This document shows positions 31,641 to 36,849 of a stretch of 36,849 nt of DNA, piece after piece; position 1 is the first letter of the stretch; the number at the start of each line of letters is the position of its first letter. The stretch comes from Ferrimicrobium sp. GTDB taxonomy: Bacteria; Actinomycetota; Acidimicrobiia; Acidimicrobiales; Acidimicrobiaceae. Where the stretch lies: positions 1 through 36,849 of the forward strand of contig NZ_DAHXOI010000004.1 of NCBI RefSeq assembly GCF_027364955.1, read 5' to 3'. The notes under the pieces are model-generated. The model ran no database searches. It saw nothing but the letters and a program-made list of their open reading frames with translations, and was not told where the DNA came from. The translations under genes and the position numbers were made by a program.

Positions 31641-31659
<19 letters not shown>
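30949..31659 (+). CDS. Coiled-coil protein with C4 zinc ribbon (DUF164 family)
   Basis: A 236-residue protein. Residues 1-165 form a long Glu/Leu/Ala-rich antiparallel coiled coil (QLETELQRTGSALEA ... VAELELKRASYATLLDDQERL). The C-terminal zinc ribbon has GGYCGNCHMALSS and PPCEECGALLV, four Cys in two CxxC pairs. The family (Rv2229c/CT398-like) is widespread but poorly characterised; proposed roles involve nucleic-acid or secretion complexes. No Shine-Dalgarno sequence lies in the usual window before ATG 30949. The last six codons overlap the 3' end of the convergent rnpB gene, so the C-terminal residues EDEGDL are co-constrained with the RNase P P1 stem. Confidence 0.87.
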
Positions 31660-31990
<331 letters not shown>

Positions 31991-32012
31991 TGTCCATGCT
32001 AGATCGTCGAGT

Positions 32013-32041
32013 TTGCCATCTGGCCCATCGTTGCCTATACT
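32013..32041 (+). promoter_or_regulatory. Near-consensus sigma-70-type promoter upstream of the small membrane protein
   Basis: TTGCCA (32013-32018), 17 bases, TATACT (32036-32041). This is the closest match to TTGACA-N17-TATAAT that I found in the window. Transcription should start near 32048, giving a leader of about 27 bases before GTG 32075. It lies in the 84-bp gap between that gene and the divergent rnpB. Confidence 0.72.
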
Positions 32042-32074
32042 TGGGTCCGTGCAACCAAGGGAAGGTGGGGAGTA

Positions 32075-32281
32075 GTGGACACCGAGATCCATAAGATTCC
32101 AAAGCCGATTGCGGCATTATTGGTGTTGATCGCGATCATTGTGATCGTGATGATCGGCGGAGTGCTCGCCCAGCAAGGATCTCTTGGAGAGCGCTCCTGG
32201 CAGTATCCTGCCGTTGGCCACACGGTGAATGGATACGCTGGGGCACCGGTCGGCTCGCCGATCTATCACTCTCAGCAGTAG
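32075..32281 (+). CDS. Small single-pass membrane protein
   Basis: A 68-residue protein with a short charged N-terminus, one strong hydrophobic helix (about residues 11-31, PIAALLVLIAIIVIVMIGGV) and a polar C-terminal tail containing GERSWQYPAVGHTVNGYAG. No family is recognised. GTG start with AAGGGAAGG upstream; a near-consensus promoter begins 62 bases before it. The strong promoter next to rnpB supports expression. The gene is monocistronic; the next gene is over 400 bases away. Confidence 0.65.
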   Translation: MDTEIHKIPKPIAALLVLIAIIVIVMIGGVLAQQGSLGERSWQYPAVGHTVNGYAGAPVGSPIYHSQQ

Positions 32282-32714
32282 TTCACTCCCTGGGTGCTTG
32301 CCCCATCGTATGGGAGGTGTTCTGAAGGCTGACTTGGTGGATACACGATTGAGGTGGATTGCGCTGGCTCCAACGGGGGTCGGACTGCGCTCTGCCATGG
32401 TGAGCCCTTAGCCCAAGAGGTTCGTGTACGGTCCTCTACCAGCTGGCGCAAGCGCAAAACTAGGCCGTGGAGTTCTCTCTGTCTCATCACTGTCTCGGAG
32501 TCACTCCAATCACCAGTGGGAAGAGAGAGCGTCAGCTCGATTGTCCCGATGGTGATTGTCCCGATGGTGATTATAGATAGATCGTGTCGTGAAGTCGGGT
32601 GTTGACGGAGGTCTCCCTGGCGGTTCTACAAGGCAGGGGACTGAATTGGTGTCGCCGAGGTGGTGGCAGGACATGTTTTGTTGGCAAACGTAACTCTTTG
32701 GGGAAGGTGAATGA
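32282..32714. other. 430-bp region without a gene; contains a 15-bp tandem duplication
   Basis: No convincing frame on either strand; a 72-codon minus frame (32272-32490) has no recognisable sequence. The only clear structure is the tandem repeat at 32541-32570. GGGAAGG at 32701-32707 is the ribosome site of the acetyltransferase gene. Confidence 0.5.
32541..32570. repeat. Perfect tandem duplication of a 15-bp unit
   Basis: TTGTCCCGATGGTGA occurs twice head to tail (32541-32555 and 32556-32570), followed by TTATAGATAG. The copies are identical, pointing to a recent slippage event in non-coding DNA, about 145 bases upstream of the acetyltransferase start. Confidence 0.85.
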
Positions 32715-33338
32715 ATGATGTCGGACCGAGACAGTAGCGAAGGGTTTCAGTTTGCGTTACCTGAGATGCAGAGTGCTGGTTGGCTTCGATGCCGTCTCAT
32801 CGAGGAGAGTGACGTTCCGCGACTCTTTGAGGCGGTCACTGCCTCTCAGGCCCACCTGCGACCATGGATGCCGTGGGCGGCAACTGACTACACCCAAGAA
32901 ATGGCTGAGGAGCTGGTTGCAGCTCAGACACGGCGAGGCGGAGAACTCGTTACCGAGGCAATTTACATTCCATGTAATGACGAGCACCCGTTCCTGGGTT
33001 GCTTTGGTCTTCATGCCCGAGTGGGTAAAGGTGCACTTGAGATCGGATACTGGGTCGATGTTCGGTACACCCGTCGAGGGGTCGCGACCCTAGCTGCCGC
33101 TCTTCTTACTGAAGCGGCCTTCTCCGTCCCAGGTGTTGATCGGGTTGAGATTCACCATGATGAGGCCAACCATGCGAGCGCTGGGGTACCCCAGCGCCTT
33201 GGATATGCCATCATCGGTTCGTGCCAACGTGAGCCTGAAGCGCCTGGGGAGGTCGGGGTCGAGCGTCAGTGGCGAATGCGTGGCCAGGATTGGCCGTCAA
33301 GCGCAGGTGCACAACTTCTGGCTAAGGCTCGCGACTGA
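32715..33338 (+). CDS. GNAT family N-acetyltransferase (RimJ/RimL type)
   Basis: A 207-residue acetyl-CoA-dependent acyltransferase. The start LRCRLIEESDVPRLFEAVTAS and HLRPWMPWA are typical of RimL/RimJ-like enzymes. LEIGYWVDVRYTRRGVATLAAALLTEAAF holds the acetyl-CoA pyrophosphate-binding R-x-x-G-x-A loop, and VDRVEIHHDEANHASAGVPQRLGY is the usual C-terminal core, with APQ/SxxVxxKLGF replaced by SAGVPQRLGY. The substrate could be a ribosomal-protein N-terminus, an antibiotic or a small amine; it cannot be told. ATG 32715 or 32718 follows GGGAAGG. It stands alone. Confidence 0.85.
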   Translation: MMSDRDSSEGFQFALPEMQSAGWLRCRLIEESDVPRLFEAVTASQAHLRPWMPWAATDYTQEMAEELVAAQTRRGGELVTEAIYIPCNDEHPFLGCFGLHARVGKGALEIGYWVDVRYTRRGVATLAAALLTEAAFSVPGVDRVEIHHDEANHASAGVPQRLGYAIIGSCQREPEAPGEVGVERQWRMRGQDWPSSAGAQLLAKARD

Positions 33339-33646
33339 GCGCAGTGACGGTCCCTGGTTCCGGGCCAGGATGTAGTCAGGGTGTAGACAATACTTCGGAT
33401 TGCACGACTTTGCGCTGGTAACCCTGCCGTGTGCGAATGTTGCTCCTTTCGTCATTCGGGTTGATTTTGGGCCTGTCGCCACAACGTGCGAGGCATGATG
33501 GTAGGCCTCTTTGATGGCGCAATTTCTATGGTGCGATGGGAAACTCTCCCAGGGATACAGGTTCCATCTGGTGCAATGGGCTTGTGCAGACATCCCCTGG
33601 CAGGGGTCTGGTGCGGAGATTGTGAGGTCCGGGTCCCCCCAGGTCT
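33339..33646. other. 308-bp convergent intergenic region
   Basis: This is the gap between the acetyltransferase (plus) and purE (minus), where two transcripts meet. Short inverted repeats are present (CCTGG...CCAGG near 33355; CCCC-TGGCA-GGGG near 33594-33606) but none is followed by a T-run. No gene is seen. Confidence 0.45.
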
Positions 33647-34135
33647 TTAAGGCGTCAACGGCAGCGTCTTATTGCGTGATGCCTCGGCGTTCGTCTTGAG
33701 ATAGTGCTCCATTTGCTCTGCGAGTATGGGGTCACTGGTCGCAAGAATGCGGATGGCGAGGAGCGCTGCGTTGGCCGCATTGTTGATTCCTACGGTTGCG
33801 ACTGGTACTCCACGGGGCATCTGCACGATGGAGAGAAGGGAGTCAAGGCCCTCGAGGTTCGCAAGGCGAATGGGCACCCCGATGACTGGCAAAACGGTGG
33901 CTGCTGCGAGCATCCCAGGCAGGTGGGCCGCGCCACCAGCACCCGCGATGATCACTTTGTAGCCTTTTTCGGCTGCAGTGGTTGCGAAGTCGAGCATATC
34001 GTGTGGGGTGCGATGTGCGGAGAGGACCTGTGCGTGGTAGGGGAGCGCAAAGGCGTTACAGACCTCTACCGCTTGGGACATCACCGAGTAGTCGGAGTCC
34101 GATCCCATCACGATTGCGATATGCGCATTACTCAT
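33647..34135 (-). CDS. purE: N5-carboxyaminoimidazole ribonucleotide mutase (PurE class I)
   Basis: Converts N5-CAIR to CAIR in purine synthesis, taking the PurK product. The 162-residue protein has [14 protein letters not shown] at the N-terminus, [12 protein letters not shown] with the catalytic His, [28 protein letters not shown] and [19 protein letters not shown], all class I landmarks. The ATG overlaps the purK stop by 8 bases (ATGAGTAA), so the two consecutive enzymes are translationally coupled. Its downstream neighbour is convergent. Confidence 0.96.
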   Translation of the reverse strand: MSNAHIAIVMGSDSDYSVMSQAVEVCNAFALPYHAQVLSAHRTPHDMLDFATTAAEKGYKVIIAGAGGAAHLPGMLAAATVLPVIGVPIRLANLEGLDSLLSIVQMPRGVPVATVGINNAANAALLAIRILATSDPILAEQMEHYLKTNAEASRNKTLPLTP

Positions 34136-35207
34136 GGATGCAGATCTTATCTCTGGCTCGATGGGCGAGCTGCGCGGCCTCGGCGACGGTTGCCGCCGTC
34201 GCAGTTACATGGCCGACCTTGCGTTCTGGTCGACCCTCTTTGCCATAGAGATGGAGGCGGGTGTTCGGTGGCGGTTCGTAGGCCTCGAGCGGCCCGAGCT
34301 TCCCTAATAGGTTCACCATCGTTGCGGGTGTGGTGAAGTTGGTAGGACCCAGCGGAAGTCCAGCGATCGCACGGAGGTGGTTCTCGAACTGTGATGTCGA
34401 AGCCGCTTCGATCGTCATGTGGCCACTGTTATGTACTCGGGGAGCAATCTCATTCACGTACAGCTTGCCGGCGACTACGAAGAACTCGACGGCCAAGACG
34501 CCGACGTAGGCCAATTCACGGGCGATCGCGGTGGCGATTGCCCGTGCCCTACCCTCGAGTTCGTCGGTTGCTCCAGATGGCCACTGCACCTCCACACAGA
34601 TACCGTCGCGTTGGATTGTTCGCACTGGTGGATAGGTCGTGATGTCTCCTTCGGGCGTGGAGACGGTGAGCACCGCGATCTCCGTGTCCACTTCGAGGAG
34701 TTCCTCAAGGAGCCAGGGGGTATCACTCACGACGAGAGTATCGAGTTCTGCGGGTTCGTTGATCCAACGGACACCACGACCGTCATAGCCGCCGGCGATC
34801 GCTTTCGCGATACAGGGCAGTTCAAAGACGGTGTCAGCATTCAACTTGACAAAACGGGGGATCGGGAGTTTGAGCCGTTGGAAGAGCTCTCGCTGGGCCA
34901 GCTTGTTGGCAGCAATGGCCATTGTGTCAGCAGATGGCCGGAGACAAATACCTCGCTGTTCGAGTTCCTTGAGGGCGTCGACGGGAGTCAACTCGTGTTC
35001 AAAGGTGAGGATGTCGACTTGGCTTGCAAAGCGTTCGAGCGAGGCAAGGTTCAGCTCGTCGACAGTGACGTTGGCGGCTTGGCCTACGATACCTTCGTCG
35101 CCCGGGCGCACCAGGAATGAGATCGCAAGGTCGAGATCGAGGGCTGCGCCAAAGAGCATACGAGCAAGCTGTCCCCCGCCAATGACGCCAATGCGTGGCG
35201 TGGTCAT
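34128..35207 (-). CDS. purK: N5-carboxyaminoimidazole ribonucleotide synthase (PurK)
   Basis: ATP-grasp ligase that adds bicarbonate to AIR to form N5-CAIR. The 359-residue protein starts [17 protein letters not shown] and has [12 protein letters not shown] (FExE region; here EHE), [51 protein letters not shown] and the metal/ATP-binding [17 protein letters not shown]. The C-terminal [20 protein letters not shown] is also typical. It is first in a purK-purE pair. The gap before it (35208-35356) is shared with the divergent ctaG-like gene. Confidence 0.95.
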   Translation of the reverse strand: MTTPRIGVIGGGQLARMLFGAALDLDLAISFLVRPGDEGIVGQAANVTVDELNLASLERFASQVDILTFEHELTPVDALKELEQRGICLRPSADTMAIAANKLAQRELFQRLKLPIPRFVKLNADTVFELPCIAKAIAGGYDGRGVRWINEPAELDTLVVSDTPWLLEELLEVDTEIAVLTVSTPEGDITTYPPVRTIQRDGICVEVQWPSGATDELEGRARAIATAIARELAYVGVLAVEFFVVAGKLYVNEIAPRVHNSGHMTIEAASTSQFENHLRAIAGLPLGPTNFTTPATMVNLLGKLGPLEAYEPPPNTRLHLYGKEGRPERKVGHVTATAATVAEAAQLAHRARDKICIHE

Positions 35208-35292
35208 CGTTGACCTGCTCGATCTAGCGGTGCGGAATGGTAGTTATCAAAGATGCCTGCATACATTCAGGGTGGGACCTTTCGTTGTTGAG

Positions 35293-35306
35293 TAGGTTCG
35301 AACCTA
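35293..35306. promoter_or_regulatory. Perfect 14-bp palindrome, possible operator
   Basis: TAGGTTCGAACCTA is fully self-complementary and lies between the divergent purK and ctaG-like genes, about 50-65 bases before the latter. Its position and symmetry suit a dimeric repressor or activator site. No matching regulator is encoded nearby, and the family is unknown. Confidence 0.4.
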
Positions 35307-35356
35307 ACGTTTGCGAGTCTGCTAGCCTACAAGGTAAACGGGTTGAGAGGTTGGGT

Positions 35357-36352
35357 TTGCACGTGTACCTAATGGCGATGTCGATGGTCATTGTGAAGGC
35401 GGGTTCAGTTCTCGGCTACGTCGTTGATAACTGGCACGTCGATTGGTACGCGGTCATTCTTTGTGGGCTGCCTATCGCTGCCTACTGGCGGGGACACATT
35501 CGTCGTATGCGCACCCAGATGTCACCGGAGATTCGGGCGGGTTATGAGCGCAGGGCGCTTGCCATGTTGATCGCGAATGTTTTCATGGTGGTAGGTTTCT
35601 TCTCGCCGATTCCAACGTGGGCGATGGTCTATCAGTGGGTGCACATGATTTGGCACCTCGACCTCATGGTATTTGCCCCACCCTTCCTGATTATCTCCGA
35701 TCCTTGGGCAGAGATGGCCGAAGGAGTTCCAGCTCCACTGATGGAACGCATGCGGCGGGGGTACCGAGGACTTGCTTCTCATGATCGTGTAGCGCGCTTC
35801 GCGCGAGTGGTCAGCTCGCCGTGGGCGGCGGTGATCGCATTCGATAGCGCCATGTGGATCTGGCACGTCCCTGGTCCCTTTGATTGGGCGATGCAGTCGT
35901 CGGGGAGGATGGAGCTGATGATGTTCTCCTTCTTCTTCGCTGGTGTCTTCATGTGGTACGTCGCGATCGATCAGGGACGGCGCCGTTATCACGAAAATGG
36001 CATTCTGAGGTTCGCTCACATCGCTTCGGTCTCGATGTCGTGCATGCTGCTAGCAATCCTACTGGGGCTATCGTCGGGTGCTTGGTACTCAGCCTTTGAC
36101 TGGGCGATGGGTACCTATCGCACCATGTCGCTCTTGGCTGATCAGCAGATCGCTGCCGGCATTCTCTGGGTCTTTGGTGCGGTGCCGTGGTTTATTGCTG
36201 GGATCTATGTTCTGCGTGATGCGCTCACCGATGAAGAGCGTGGTGAGAACAATATCACCGATACCTTCCGTAGTTTTGTCCTTCGGCGAGTCCGCGTGGC
36301 TCGGCCGACTCCATCGGTAGCGAACTACGACAACAATTCGCGGCCGGTTTAG
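35357..36352 (+). CDS. CtaG-family cytochrome c oxidase assembly protein
   Basis: A predicted seven-helix membrane protein (331 residues from TTG 35357) of the caa3-oxidase CtaG type, which helps build the copper centres of haem-copper oxidases. It has WVHMIWHLDLMVFAPPFLI and DSAMWIWHVPGPFDWAM, both close to the family, and LADQQIAAGILWVFGAVPWF near the C-terminus. The family's usual HxxEH after the second motif reads RMELM here, so two His are absent. The start is unsure: TTG 35357 has GAGAGG six bases upstream; ATG 35372 is an alternative without a ribosome site; the frame is open from 35237. An acidophilic iron oxidiser would need a terminal oxidase, but no oxidase subunit gene is in the window. 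Confidence 0.83.
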   Translation: MHVYLMAMSMVIVKAGSVLGYVVDNWHVDWYAVILCGLPIAAYWRGHIRRMRTQMSPEIRAGYERRALAMLIANVFMVVGFFSPIPTWAMVYQWVHMIWHLDLMVFAPPFLIISDPWAEMAEGVPAPLMERMRRGYRGLASHDRVARFARVVSSPWAAVIAFDSAMWIWHVPGPFDWAMQSSGRMELMMFSFFFAGVFMWYVAIDQGRRRYHENGILRFAHIASVSMSCMLLAILLGLSSGAWYSAFDWAMGTYRTMSLLADQQIAAGILWVFGAVPWFIAGIYVLRDALTDEERGENNITDTFRSFVLRRVRVARPTPSVANYDNNSRPV

Positions 36353-36465
36353 ACTCTCGTCGCGCACCGTGCGGTGTCTGCATACCGGGTTCAAGGGGCC
36401 GTCCGTCAACGTAGAGCATCGCTCGCGGCTGTGAACGTCCGTTGCACTTTGGCGGCGAGACCCTG

Positions 36466-36849
36466 CTAGAACGAGACCCTGCTGAGCGCAGGCAGTGCCT
36501 CTCGAGCTAACTCCAAACCCTGATGATACTGCTCGTAGTAGTGCGCCAAGAAGGCGGTGTCTCCAGGCTCGACGATACGCCCTCTCGGGAGAGCTTCTCG
36601 TGGGATGCCGAGCGCAAGACGCGCTGCTCCGAGGGTTGTCGCCTCAGGGCTGGGAGAGAGTACGAGAGGTTGTGGGGTAAGCGCTGCGAGAGCGGAGGCG
36701 ACGATGGTGTTCGAGGCGACCTTGCCATCGAGGCCGATTGATTCCAGTCGTGCACTGCTGTCGTGGGTGAGCGCTCCGATAAGGTCGGCGGCGGCGCAGG
36801 CGATGCCGAGAAGGAATCCATGGACGATTTCCGGTCGACCGGCAGTGGG
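36466..36849 (-). CDS. FGGY-family carbohydrate kinase, C-terminal part (cut by the window edge)
   Basis: The minus strand from 36849 reads without interruption for 127 codons to TAG at 36468-36466. The sequence is the ATPase domain of an FGGY kinase. HGFLLGIACAAADLIGAL, then SIGLDGKVASNTIVASALAA (the family's DGG.S.N motif, here LDGKVASN), then SPEATTLGAARLALG (the E-T-x-x-G-A-A motif) follow the family order. The last ~45 residues are a helical tail (FLAHYYEQYHQGLELA). Glycerol kinase or another sugar kinase is possible; the substrate domain lies outside the window. It converges on the ctaG-like gene with a 113-bp gap. Confidence 0.82.
   Translation of the reverse strand, partial: PTAGRPEIVHGFLLGIACAAADLIGALTHDSSARLESIGLDGKVASNTIVASALAALTPQPLVLSPSPEATTLGAARLALGIPREALPRGRIVEPGDTAFLAHYYEQYHQGLELAREALPALSRVSF

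Overview
This window reads as chromosomal DNA of an actinobacterium, most likely an acidophilic member of the Acidimicrobiia (Ferrimicrobium/Acidimicrobium type). The evidence is the gene order sepIVA-DUF177-rnc-mutM-smc-ftsY-ffh, the SepIVA and DUF2469 families (both typical of actinobacteria), frequent GTG and TTG starts, a moderately high GC content, and a secreted GYWLV...DGGIF...FGDA repeat protein of a kind common in this class. The taxonomic placement is inference from content, not from a search.

Positions 183-15780 are a dense, co-directional housekeeping block. It holds rsmD, a small unknown ORF, coaD, sepIVA, DUF177, rpmF, plsX, acpP, rnc, mutM, smc, ftsY, ffh, rpsP, khpA, rimM, trmD, rplS, DUF2469 and a Cys/Met-metabolism PLP enzyme. 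Most neighbours overlap by 1-8 bases, so translation is probably coupled. The block covers rRNA/tRNA modification, CoA and fatty-acid/phospholipid synthesis, DNA repair, chromosome organisation, the SRP pathway and ribosome assembly. It ends at a perfect 12-bp hairpin (15812-15843).

Positions 16504-24651 are an accessory cell-envelope region: a secreted Ser/Thr-rich protein ending in an LPEAA + hydrophobic + Arg sorting-like tail, a lipoprotein, two large multi-spanning GT-C/DUF2079-like membrane proteins with extracytoplasmic C-terminal domains, a polyprenyl-phosphate-sugar-synthase-like GT2, and a sortase with an extra C-terminal domain. The first four genes overlap by 4 bases each. I propose, as inference, a glycosylate-and-anchor system for a surface protein. 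This is the best candidate for an undescribed system.

Positions 24652-27140 hold a decayed IS3/IS481-type transposase fragment and a minus-strand group: ppa, a NifU-like scaffold, an enoyl-CoA hydratase family protein and a small putative zinc protein. Positions 27212-28889 encode an MFS transporter and an RDD membrane protein. Positions 29563-30309 encode a secreted protein made of four 51-residue repeats.

Positions 30949-32281 hold a zinc-ribbon coiled-coil protein, the RNase P RNA gene (rnpB, minus strand) and a small membrane protein behind a near-consensus promoter. The rnpB 3' P1 strand lies inside the last codons of the convergent zinc-ribbon gene. Its P4 helix carries two compensatory pair changes relative to E. 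coli, and its tRNA-CCA-binding GGU is GGC. The right end has a GNAT acetyltransferase, purK-purE, a CtaG-type oxidase assembly protein and the C-terminal part of an FGGY carbohydrate kinase. No tRNA, complete insertion sequence, prophage or CRISPR array was seen.
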